From the NCBI GenBank assembly GCA_017535635.1, contig JAFXTU010000059.1, positions 62,001 to 126,000 on the forward strand: a stretch of 64,000 bases of DNA, read 5' to 3'. Both the position numbers and the translations under genes were made by a program. The notes under the pieces are model-generated. The model saw only the letters and a program-made list of their open reading frames with translations, ran no database searches and had not been told where the DNA came from. This DNA comes from Oscillospiraceae bacterium (GTDB lineage: Bacteria > Bacillota > Clostridia > Oscillospirales > Oscillospiraceae). Below, piece by piece: positions 50,725 to 59,958 of the stretch (positions are counted from its first letter, which is position 1; each line of letters opens with the position of its first letter).

Positions 50725-51212
50725 ATGGACACTGGGACCGAACTGCTGAAGCTGCTGGAAAAGGACTGCCGCGCCACGCCGGATCAGCTTGCCGCCATGC
50801 TGGGAGAAAGCGTGGAGACGGTGCGGGGCGAGATCGCGGAGCTGGAAAAAAACAACGTCATCCTGGGCTACAACGCCATGATCGACTGGGACCGCACCGG
50901 GGAAGAGCTGGTGACGGCCATGATCGAGGTCCGGGTCACCCCCCAGCGGGGCGACGGGTTTGATCGGATCGCCGACCGCATCTACCAGTTTGACGAGGTG
51001 GAGAGCCTATACCTTATGTCCGGGTCCTACGACTTCGCCGTGACCATCACGGGGCGGACCCTCAAGGAGGTGGCCTCCTTCGTTTCCGCCCGGCTCAGCA
51101 CCATCGAGGGCGTCATCGGCACCGCCACCCACTTCATCCTGAAAAAATACAAGGAAAAGGGCGTGGCCTTTGAGACCTTGCCTGTTCAGGAGGAAAGGAT
51201 GAAGTACTGCTG

Positions 51213-51213
<1 letters not shown>
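50725..51213 (+). CDS. Lrp/AsnC-family transcriptional regulator
   Basis: A 162-residue protein. The N-terminal winged HTH (LLKLLEKDCRATPDQLAAMLG...GEIAELEKNNVILGY) is followed by the RAM ligand-binding domain (about 65-145: VTAMIEVRVTP, YLMSGSYDFAVTITG). It is probably an amino-acid-responsive regulator of its own operon; its stop overlaps the aminotransferase start by one base (TGATG). Confidence 0.88.
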
Positions 51214-52382
<1,169 letters not shown>

Positions 52383-52399
52383 ATAAACGAACAGAAAAC

Positions 52400-52440
52400 C
52401 CGTGACCTTGCAGAATGATCTGCAGGGTCACGGGTTTTTG
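52400..52440. terminator. Bidirectional intrinsic terminator
   Basis: A 15-bp stem (52400-52414 with 52421-52435, one G-T pair) with T runs on the plus strand (TTTTTGTTT) and A-rich sequence before it. It serves the convergent aminotransferase and histidine kinase genes. Confidence 0.85.
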
Positions 52441-52451
52441 TTTCTGTATTC

Positions 52452-54584
52452 TCACAAAGGCAGCTCCACGGAAAACTCCACTCCGTTGCCGGTGTTCCAG
52501 ACCAGGCACCTGCCGCCGTGGAGTTCTATGATGTTCTTTGCGATGGAAAGGCCCAGGCCTGTTCCCTTCCCGCTCCGGGCCTTGTCCCGGCGGTAGAAGG
52601 GCTCCCAGATTTTGGACAGTTCCTCCACGGTGAAGGGCTTCTCCACCGGGTTCTCCACCCGGAAGCAGGCTTTTCCCCGGTCGATCCCCACCCGCGCCTT
52701 CACCCAGGTCCCCGCCGGGGCGTAGCGCAGGGCGTTGGAGAGAAGGTTTTCCAGCACCTGGGCGATCCGACTCTCATCCGCCGTGACGGGGCAGGGTTCT
52801 CCGGGCATCAGAGTCACTTCCAGACCCCGCTCCTCCGCCAGAGGACGCAGCTTTTCGAGAAGGTCGTCCGCCAGCGCCCGCAGGTCAAAGTCATCCCGGC
52901 TGAGGCGCACTTTTCCCGCTTCCAGTCTGGATAGATCCAGCATCTCCATCACCAGGCCGTCCATCCGCTCCGCTTCGGAGAGGATGGTGTCCAGATACTG
53001 CTCCCGCTTCTCCTCCGCGATGCGGGAGAGCAGGCCCTCGGCGTAGCTGTGGACCACAGCCAGAGGTGTTTTCAGCTCATGGGCAAGATTGGAGGTGAGC
53101 TGCCGCCGGGCCTGCTCCGCCTCCCGGGCGTAGTCCAGGGCCTTTTGCAGGCGGGTGATCTCATTCTTATCATAGCGGCGGCGGTCCTGCTCGGCCCAAT
53201 ACCCCTCGATCAGCGCCGCAGGCTCCCGCCACACGGAGGGGATCCCCCAAGGCGTGTAAAGGTTATACCAATCCCCCGCCATGCCGTCGGATACATCCGT
53301 GACCGGCGCGATCAGGCGTTTTTTCAGGCTGCCCCGAAGAAGGAGGACCAGCAGAGCCGCCATTAGCCCCGTACCGATATAGACGAAGCGCAGCGCCCGC
53401 ACCGCGCTTTTCAGCGGGTGGAAGCACACCGCCGTGAGCATGAGGAAGTCCAGCTTTTTTTCCCCCGGGTCCCGGAGGTCGAAATAATAGCGGGTGTCCA
53501 TGCGCAGAACGGTGCGGAGGTTTTCGTTGTCGCCCAGGTGCAAACCCGAGGATGCCTTTGTCAGGAGCAAGGCCTCCAGGTTTTCAAAGCTCAGAGCCTC
53601 TCCCTGCGCGCCCCGAAGGGTGATCCTTTGCTTCCCCGGGACGTTCATCTCCGGGAACGATGCATAGATCGTGGTCAGTTCCCCGCCGGTTTCCGCCCCG
53701 GCGTCCCCAAAGAGGTGTTCCCATTCCAGGTAACCCGCCCGGTCCAGATCGTCCACGTAGTAAGCATCACGGAACCCTTGTCCCTTCTCCTCCTGCCAGC
53801 GCCGGGTTCCTTGGGAATAAGCCTCCTGCGTCAACAGGTCCATGGCCACGGGACGGATCTCCGTTCCTTCCAGATATCCGCTGATGCGCAGGGTCTCGAC
53901 TTCAAACCGAAGGGTCCCGTCCCGGCGATAGATCTCCCGGAGGCGTGCGTAGGGGTCGTCTTCTCCTTCCCGGCTCAAGTCCACCCAGCCGCCGCTCATC
54001 TCCTGCGGCTCGGTGGCATTGGTGGTCCAGGCTTCCTCCGGGGCATAGAAAGGAAAATAAAAGACTTCCCTTCCGCCGTACAGGAGCTTCCCCTCCCCAT
54101 CCAGGAAGAGGATGGCGGCCTCCGGGGTGATATTGCGTTCCGCCAAAAGCGTCGGGGAATAGCGGGACGAAAGCGTGAACTCCGGGAGGGAGCGGAGCCC
54201 GCTCTCGATATCAAACGCCAGATCCCCCGGATGCTCATACTGCCGCCAGAGCCTTCCCTGCTCCGCCAGCGCCGGATCGTAATAAGCGGGCATTCGGCAG
54301 GCCTTGGCGGCCCAATCCGCGAAGCCCTCACTAAAGGTTCGGCAGCGGTGATAATTCTCCTCAGCCGTCACCCAGGTGAGGGCGGCCATATTTAGGCCCC
54401 AGCAGAAAAGCATGGCAGCGCTGAGAAGCAGGGTCACGGCGGTCAGGGATCTGAGCGGGCGTCGCTTTGTTTCCTTCCGCCGTTTCTTTTCTCCGAGCAG
54501 GGAAAAAGGGAGGAAAAACAGCAGCAGGAGGAGTAGGAGCGGCGCCAGGATAAAAATCAAGGTCCAAATGACGTTGCGGCTCAT
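52452..54584 (-). CDS. Sensor histidine kinase
   Basis: A 710-residue membrane kinase. An N-terminal hairpin of two helices (about 8-28 and 45-68) is followed by a large extracytoplasmic sensor of about 320 residues, a third helix near 400 and the cytoplasmic transmitter. The phosphoaccepting His is in NLAHELKTPL (about 499), N box ENLLSNALRYA, and G box GKGTGLGLSIAK. A typical HAMP is not obvious. The sensor region is not one I recognise. It starts one base after the response-regulator stop. Confidence 0.9.
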   Translation of the reverse strand: MSRNVIWTLIFILAPLLLLLLLFFLPFSLLGEKKRRKETKRRPLRSLTAVTLLLSAAMLFCWGLNMAALTWVTAEENYHRCRTFSEGFADWAAKACRMPAYYDPALAEQGRLWRQYEHPGDLAFDIESGLRSLPEFTLSSRYSPTLLAERNITPEAAILFLDGEGKLLYGGREVFYFPFYAPEEAWTTNATEPQEMSGGWVDLSREGEDDPYARLREIYRRDGTLRFEVETLRISGYLEGTEIRPVAMDLLTQEAYSQGTRRWQEEKGQGFRDAYYVDDLDRAGYLEWEHLFGDAGAETGGELTTIYASFPEMNVPGKQRITLRGAQGEALSFENLEALLLTKASSGLHLGDNENLRTVLRMDTRYYFDLRDPGEKKLDFLMLTAVCFHPLKSAVRALRFVYIGTGLMAALLVLLLRGSLKKRLIAPVTDVSDGMAGDWYNLYTPWGIPSVWREPAALIEGYWAEQDRRRYDKNEITRLQKALDYAREAEQARRQLTSNLAHELKTPLAVVHSYAEGLLSRIAEEKREQYLDTILSEAERMDGLVMEMLDLSRLEAGKVRLSRDDFDLRALADDLLEKLRPLAEERGLEVTLMPGEPCPVTADESRIAQVLENLLSNALRYAPAGTWVKARVGIDRGKACFRVENPVEKPFTVEELSKIWEPFYRRDKARSGKGTGLGLSIAKNIIELHGGRCLVWNTGNGVEFSVELPL

Positions 54585-54585
54585 C

Positions 54586-55257
54586 TCAGCCCTCCAGCCT
54601 GTACCCCGCCTTGATGACGGTTTTGATGATCCCGGCCCTGTCCCCCAGCTTTTCCCGGAGGCGCTTGATCTGCGTGTCCACGGCCCTCGCCTCCCCCTCG
54701 TAGTCGTAGCCCCAGCATTTCACCAGCAGCTGCTCCCTGCTCAGCACGATGCCCCGGTTTTTCATCAGGCACTCCAGGAGAGCGAATTCCTTGGGGGTGA
54801 GGCTTACTTCCCGCTTCCCCGCCCAGGCCTGCCGGGTACTCAGGCGCAGGGAAACGCCGCCCGCCTCCAGCAGGTCCCCGGAGCGGAGGCTTCCCCGCCG
54901 GCGGCGGATCAGGGCATCCAGCTTCGCGTAGAGGACGGCCATACTGAAGGGCTTCGTCACGTAGTCGTCGGCCCCCAGCTCGTAGCCGTAGAGCTTATCC
55001 TCCTCGTCGGAGAGGGCCGTGAGGAAGACAATGGGCACGTCGCTTTCCCGCCGGGCGGCCCGGCAGACGGAGAAACCGTCCAGCTCCGGCATCATGATGT
55101 CCAGCAGCAGGGCGTCGTACTCTCCCTCCTCCAGCCTTTCCAGGGCTTCCGCCCCGTTTGCCGCCGGGATCGGCTCATCCCCCTTGTCCCGGAACCAGTC
55201 ACAGAGCACCGCCCGGAGACGGGGCTCATCTTCCACGATGAGGACCTTGTATTCCAT
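54586..55257 (-). CDS. OmpR-family response regulator
   Basis: A 223-residue regulator. The receiver domain (1-115) has the acidic pair in VEDE, phosphorylated Asp in LLLDIMMPELDG and Lys in VTKPFSM. The winged-helix output domain follows (SLTPKEFALLECLMKNRG; RAVDTQIKRLREKLG). ATG 55257 has GGAGGGG five bases upstream; in-frame sequence further upstream runs through the cupin terminator and is rejected. The kinase gene follows at once. Confidence 0.93.
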   Translation of the reverse strand: MEYKVLIVEDEPRLRAVLCDWFRDKGDEPIPAANGAEALERLEEGEYDALLLDIMMPELDGFSVCRAARRESDVPIVFLTALSDEEDKLYGYELGADDYVTKPFSMAVLYAKLDALIRRRRGSLRSGDLLEAGGVSLRLSTRQAWAGKREVSLTPKEFALLECLMKNRGIVLSREQLLVKCWGYDYEGEARAVDTQIKRLREKLGDRAGIIKTVIKAGYRLEG

Positions 55258-55329
55258 CCGCTTCCCCTCCTTTGGGGGCAGTATAACTCCCACATGTGTA
55301 CTCAATGTGTCAGGTTTGAAATTATAGAG

Positions 55330-55363
55330 AAGGCCGCCGCGAGCCGATAACTCGCGGCGGCCT
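55330..55363 (-). terminator. Hairpin terminator after the bicupin gene
   Basis: A 13-14-bp GC-rich stem (55330-55343 with 55351-55363, loop CCGATAA) is followed on the minus strand by CTCTATAATTT. The stem is strong and the T tract moderate. Read-through would continue into the two-component system. Confidence 0.6.
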
Positions 55364-55375
55364 TTGGTCTTCGGG

Positions 55376-56704
55376 TCACTTGGTTTCCGGGATCTGAATG
55401 TTGCCGAAGCACTTGCCGCAGATGTTGCAGCGCTTCGTCTTGTCAAAGCGGCAGAAGCGCACGTTGTCGCCCATGTAGACGTAGGTCTTGTCGCTCTGGA
55501 AGAAGCCGTTGCCACCCTTCCCCGGCTCCGCGGGCCGGGAGACGATGGTGCCCCAGGTACCGGACATGAAGGCCGCCTGGAACATGACGGGCTTGTTCAT
55601 CTTCCGGAACTTGATGGGGCAGTGCCACACGTTGGCGGGGATACGCACCACGGTGGGTTTCGTGATGATCTTGGACTCCATATGCTCCGGGTCGTCCCCG
55701 AAGGTCATCTCGATCTCGGCGTCGAAATCAAAGAAGTCCATAGGATTCGCGCCCATGAAGAAGATGTACTCCTCCGCACCCTGGTGGAAGTGGGTGTCCT
55801 CGGTGTCGTTGGCCCCGGCGAAGATCTGGAAGCCCACGTGGTAGGTGGCGCCCTCCATGTACGTCTCGCCCCGGAAATAGGCCTGGGGAGAGGGGCACCA
55901 GTCGCCCCAGGCGGTCTTTTCCTTGGGAACGGCCAGTACGTTTTTCCGCACCTCCTCGCTGAGGGCGGGCTTGGGAGCCTTGAGCACGGTGGCGTCGGAA
56001 TAGGGTTTACTGGGATTGGTGGGGGTGACCACGCACTTGGTGGAATCCGGGGCCTTCTCCGGGTCGTATGCGCCGGTGTCGGTATAGGAGGTGACCCCGT
56101 CCTCGTTCACGACGGTCCAGGGCACGAAGTGGTAGGGGCGCGGGGGGACCTTGTCGGGATTGGCAAAGCAGGTGCCGCAGTAGGAGCACTTCTTCCCCGG
56201 CTCCAGGACGCAGTCGGCCTCGCACTCGTCGCCGAAGTAGAGGTACTGCTTCTCGCCGGTGTCGTCCCGCTCCACGTACTTCACCAGCCCGGCCCGCCCG
56301 GACTGCATCACCGCCTGGAAAATGAGGGGCTTATCCACCCGCACGAAATCCAGGGGACTGTGCCACCAGCCCTTGGGAAGGTGAATGATGGTGGGCTCGG
56401 TGATGACCACCTTCTCCATCTGGTCCAACTTGGGCCCCATATAGAAGTGGACCTCCGCGTCCCAGCCGGAGAACACGTCGGGCAGCTGGGCGCCCAGGAA
56501 CACCAGGTACTCGTCCTCCCGGTGGAAGTGGGGCTCTGTCTCCAGCCGCACGGGCTTTTTGAAGACCTGGAAGCCTACATTCAGCCCCGCGCCGGGCATA
56601 TCCCGGTCGCCCCGGAAATAGGCCTGGGGGGAGTGGCACCAGTCGCCCCAGTGGGTCTCCTGGGGGACAAACTCGTAAAACAGCTTCTCAAATTTCTCCT
56701 GCAT
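55376..56704 (-). CDS. Duplicated cupin protein with two CxxCGxC clusters
   Basis: A 442-residue protein made of two homologous halves, each opening with WGDWCxSPQAYFRG (about 19-32 and 266-279). Half 1 has cupin metal ligands H59, H61, E65 and H115; half 2 has H305, H307, E311/E312 and H361, so both sites look intact. Each half ends in a Cys cluster: C165, C173, C176, C179 and C418, C426, C429, C432 (CSYCGTCF and CNICGKCF), suited to zinc or an iron-sulfur cluster. No signal peptide. It is divergent from the molybdenum hydroxylase genes with back-to-back promoters. The function is unknown; a metal-dependent step or accessory role for the neighbouring enzyme is inference. Confidence 0.7.
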   Translation of the reverse strand: MQEKFEKLFYEFVPQETHWGDWCHSPQAYFRGDRDMPGAGLNVGFQVFKKPVRLETEPHFHREDEYLVFLGAQLPDVFSGWDAEVHFYMGPKLDQMEKVVITEPTIIHLPKGWWHSPLDFVRVDKPLIFQAVMQSGRAGLVKYVERDDTGEKQYLYFGDECEADCVLEPGKKCSYCGTCFANPDKVPPRPYHFVPWTVVNEDGVTSYTDTGAYDPEKAPDSTKCVVTPTNPSKPYSDATVLKAPKPALSEEVRKNVLAVPKEKTAWGDWCPSPQAYFRGETYMEGATYHVGFQIFAGANDTEDTHFHQGAEEYIFFMGANPMDFFDFDAEIEMTFGDDPEHMESKIITKPTVVRIPANVWHCPIKFRKMNKPVMFQAAFMSGTWGTIVSRPAEPGKGGNGFFQSDKTYVYMGDNVRFCRFDKTKRCNICGKCFGNIQIPETK

Positions 56705-56742
56705 ACAGGTCGCTCCTCTCTGATTGGTTTTCTGCTGCTATC

Positions 56743-56771
56743 AATATACACGTTTTTTGCCCGTATAACAA
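56743..56771 (-). promoter_or_regulatory. Promoter for the bicupin gene
   Basis: TTGTTA (56766-56771) and TATATT (56743-56748) on the minus strand with a 17-bp spacer. Confidence 0.7.
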
Positions 56772-56804
56772 GCACTTCCTGCAAATCCGCCGCCCCATTT
56801 CCGC

Positions 56805-56833
56805 TTGCGGCGGCGGGCGGCGGCTGGTATAAT
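56805..56833 (+). promoter_or_regulatory. Promoter for the molybdenum hydroxylase operon
   Basis: TTGCGG (56805-56810) and a perfect TATAAT (56828-56833), 17-bp spacer, with an extended TGG before the -10. Its -35 lies only 34 bp from the -35 of the divergent bicupin promoter, so one regulator could control both. Confidence 0.75.
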
Positions 56834-56879
56834 CAAGGACAGGAAAAGAACACAGGAAGGAGTGAAGGAGGAAATGGAA

Positions 56880-57536
56880 GTGAAAACGGCGGGCATCTCC
56901 CTGGCCGACGCCTGCGCCCAGGCCCAGGCCAGGATCGAAAAGATGCCCACCCGGCAGAAGACCGTCACCTGTCCCCTCTGCGGTGAGCCCTTTCTCAGCT
57001 TCGGGGACCTGACGGCCCACTATCTCGCCGTCCATCCCGAAGCTGTTGCCCCCGTGGAGGTACGGATGACGGTGAACGGCAGGGACTGCTGCCTCATCAT
57101 CGAGCCGCAGATGACCCTGAAGGAGGTCCTGCAGTTCCACCTGGGCCTCACCGGGGCCAAGCAGATGTGCGACCGGGGCCAGTGCGGGTCCTGCACCGTC
57201 ATCATGGACGGGAAGCCCACCCTGAGCTGCAACGTCCTGGCGGCGGACTGCGGCGGCAAGACGGTGGAGACCGTGGAGGGCATAGCGGTGCAGCCCAAGT
57301 GGCGGCCTCTGATCGACGCTTACTGTAAGTGGGACGCCATGCAGTGCGGCTACTGCACCCCAGGCTTCCTGGTGGCGGCCAAGTGTCTGCTGGACCGGAA
57401 CCCTCACCCCACGGAGGAGGACATCAAGGAGGCCCTCAGCGGCAATATCTGCATCTGCGGCACCTATCCCCGCCACAGCCAGGCCATCCTGGAGGCGGTG
57501 AGCTACATGGTGAAGGGAGGGGAACAGAATGCCTGA
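56880..57536 (+). CDS. [2Fe-2S] subunit of a molybdenum hydroxylase with N-terminal C2H2 zinc-finger signature
   Basis: 218 residues from GTG 56880, chosen because AAGGAGG lies eight bases upstream; ATG 56874 is only two bases from it. Residues 31-52 read C-x2-C-x12-H-x4-H (C31, C34, H47, H52), a classical C2H2 finger, unusual in this family. The CoxS-type part has the plant-ferredoxin cluster C97, C102, C105, C117 and the helical-domain cluster C156, C159, C191, C193, all intact. It passes electrons from the molybdenum centre to FAD. The next gene overlaps by eight bases. Confidence 0.85.
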   Translation: MKTAGISLADACAQAQARIEKMPTRQKTVTCPLCGEPFLSFGDLTAHYLAVHPEAVAPVEVRMTVNGRDCCLIIEPQMTLKEVLQFHLGLTGAKQMCDRGQCGSCTVIMDGKPTLSCNVLAADCGGKTVETVEGIAVQPKWRPLIDAYCKWDAMQCGYCTPGFLVAAKCLLDRNPHPTEEDIKEALSGNICICGTYPRHSQAILEAVSYMVKGGEQNA

Positions 57537-59958
57537 TACCACCGGCGTTAACGGTCTGCGGGAAGAATTCCGGGTGGTGGGAAAGCCAAATCTCCCCGGC
57601 CTCACCTCCTACGCCATGGCCACCGGTGTGGCCAAATACGGCACCGATTACACCCAGCCGGACATGCTCTTCGCCAAGATCCTCCGCTGCCCCCACGCTC
57701 ACGCCAGGGTCAAAAGCATCGACGCGGAGGCGGCCCTTCTTATCCCCGGCGTGTTGGACGTGATCCAGTGGGACGACCCGGTATTTCAGGAGCTGGGAAT
57801 GAACCCCATCGGCGGCTTCCCCAAGCCCAGCTATCTGAATCAGGAGGCCCACTATGAGGGCCAGGAGGTTGGCTGCATCGTGGTGGCGGAGAGTGAGGCC
57901 CTCTGCGAGGAAGCCCTGAAAGCCCTCAAGGTGGAGTGGGAAGTCCTCCCCTTCATCACGGATATCAAAAAGGGAACGGACCCGAACCTGGAGCGCATCC
58001 GGGGGCCGGAGCTCACCCAGGGGGAGGCGGCGGAGTACCGCCCCGAGGCGGGCATGGCCACCTCGGAGGGCTATGTCCTCATGACCAAGCACTACCCCAC
58101 CGACCCGCCTAGGGAGGCCAACGTGAGCTGGAACATCAAGGTGGACGGAAACCCGGAGGAGGGCTGGAAAAAGGCGGACTTCGTGCTGGAATACGACGTG
58201 AACATCCCCACCAACATCTCCACCATCCCCAATCCCCCGGCCAGCGTGGCCTGGTGGGAGGACAGCATGTACAAGGGACCGGGGCAGAAAATCCACATTG
58301 AGGGCGCACCCCATCGGCGGGAGTCCATCATGTCCATGTACCACAAATCCTCCGACGAGGTGGTGCAGGAGGGGCTGTTCCAGGGCGGCAAATACTGCGA
58401 CTGGGGCCTGCGCATGGCCCAGGAGGTGACGCCCCTCCTCTCCAAGCGCTTCGGCGGACGGCCCGTCCGCTGCTGCAACAGCCGGGAGGAGACCTTCGAC
58501 CTGAGCCGCAACGAGCGGCACATGCATATGCGCCTGGGGGTCACCAGGGACGGCCTCATCACCGTGGTGGAGGACAATACCCTGGTGGACAACGGAGCCC
58601 CCGGCTCCAGCACCATGGGCTCCGTCTCCGATCGGGACTGGGGCGGCTACTACACTCTGAAATGCAAGGACATCACCCAGAAATTCCAGGTGGTGGACTC
58701 CAACATCGGCTTCATGCACACCTGCGCCCAGTTCGTGCCCTATAACTGGGACAGCATCACCGTGGCCTTCGACCTCATCGCGGAAAAGCTGAGGCTGGAC
58801 CCGGTGGAGGTGGCGCGGCGCAATCTCCACGGCCCCTCCTCCCAGGACGACCCGGACCCGGTGCCCTCCTTTGAGAAGAGCGTGGAGGTGGGAAAGGAGC
58901 TGATGAACTGGGACTGGCACCCGGCGGGAACGAAGCGGCTGCCCGATGGGAGGCTCCACGGCACTTCCTTCCGCTACGCCATCTGCCCCCGCCACTCCTT
59001 CATGGACTACTTCTGCAAGCTGGAGTACCGGGACGGGGTGGTCCACTTCCCCACCCAGGGCCCCATCGCCGGCTGGTTCAGCACCGAGTGCTTCACCATG
59101 ATCGCGGCGGAGGAGCTGGGCCTCAACTACGAGGACATCAGCGTGGACTACGACTACCGGGAGAAGCACTCCGACCAGGCGGGCGGCTCCGACGGGGTCA
59201 CCGGCCACGGCTGGATCGTGAAGGAATGCGCCAATAAGCTGAAACGAAAGATTCTGGAATCCGCCGCCAGAGAGGCGAATCGCCCGGAGGACGCCTACCG
59301 GGGCGTGTTCTCCTTCCCCATGCCCCCCAGCCCCTTGAAGGGCTGCACTGCCGACGAGCTGGACATCGTGGAGGGTAAGGTCGTCGTGAAGGCCGACCCC
59401 AACCGCTTTGTCCCCTTCAGCCGGGCCACGCGGGAGAACGTCACCGCCGAATTCGGCGGCTACAGCCCCAAGTCCGCCTGGGTCACCGGCTTCGGGCGCA
59501 TTCTGGATACCATGAACACCTCCTGGTGCGAGGTTGCTGTGGACGACGAGACCGGCGAAGTGGAGATCCTCAAGTACATCGTGGTGCCCGACGTGGGCAA
59601 GGTGATCCGCCGCACCTCCCTGGAGAGCCAGATCGACCAGGTGGTTTACTTCTCCCAGGGCTGCCAGCTCCTGGAGGAATTTGTTCAGGACCCGGAGACC
59701 GGGGTGAAGCTCAACGGCAACTTCCTGGACTACCGGGTGCCCACCACCATGGACGTACCGGAGGTGAGCAAGGAGATCCTGGAGCTCAGGAGCGGCAACG
59801 GGGCCTACGGGGCCAGCGGCATCAGCCATAACCTGGCAAACTCCCACCTCATCATCACGGCCATCCACAACGCCACCGGCGTCTGGGTGGACCCGCCCGC
59901 CACGCCGGACCGGGTGCTGAAGGCCCTGGGCAAGTGCGAGATCGGAGGCGAAGCATGA
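57529..59958 (+). CDS. Molybdopterin-binding subunit, divergent xanthine-dehydrogenase family
   Basis: An 809-residue CoxL/XdhA-type subunit. YAMATGVAKYGTDY at the start, GRPVRCCNSREETF, LRLDPVEVARRNL and the C-terminal VPDVGKVI...GCQLLEEFV place it in the family. Canonical active-site signatures are changed: QGGKYCDWG (about 285) stands where GGGFGGK is expected, FMHTCAQFVPYNWDS (about 395) where FRGFGxPQ is expected, and GAYGASGISHN (758-768) where GxKGxGE carries the catalytic Glu. Substrate and even hydroxylase activity are therefore uncertain. Its start overlaps the ferredoxin subunit gene and its stop overlaps the FAD subunit gene (ATGA). Confidence 0.85.
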   Translation: MPDTTGVNGLREEFRVVGKPNLPGLTSYAMATGVAKYGTDYTQPDMLFAKILRCPHAHARVKSIDAEAALLIPGVLDVIQWDDPVFQELGMNPIGGFPKPSYLNQEAHYEGQEVGCIVVAESEALCEEALKALKVEWEVLPFITDIKKGTDPNLERIRGPELTQGEAAEYRPEAGMATSEGYVLMTKHYPTDPPREANVSWNIKVDGNPEEGWKKADFVLEYDVNIPTNISTIPNPPASVAWWEDSMYKGPGQKIHIEGAPHRRESIMSMYHKSSDEVVQEGLFQGGKYCDWGLRMAQEVTPLLSKRFGGRPVRCCNSREETFDLSRNERHMHMRLGVTRDGLITVVEDNTLVDNGAPGSSTMGSVSDRDWGGYYTLKCKDITQKFQVVDSNIGFMHTCAQFVPYNWDSITVAFDLIAEKLRLDPVEVARRNLHGPSSQDDPDPVPSFEKSVEVGKELMNWDWHPAGTKRLPDGRLHGTSFRYAICPRHSFMDYFCKLEYRDGVVHFPTQGPIAGWFSTECFTMIAAEELGLNYEDISVDYDYREKHSDQAGGSDGVTGHGWIVKECANKLKRKILESAAREANRPEDAYRGVFSFPMPPSPLKGCTADELDIVEGKVVVKADPNRFVPFSRATRENVTAEFGGYSPKSAWVTGFGRILDTMNTSWCEVAVDDETGEVEILKYIVVPDVGKVIRRTSLESQIDQVVYFSQGCQLLEEFVQDPETGVKLNGNFLDYRVPTTMDVPEVSKEILELRSGNGAYGASGISHNLANSHLIITAIHNATGVWVDPPATPDRVLKALGKCEIGGEA

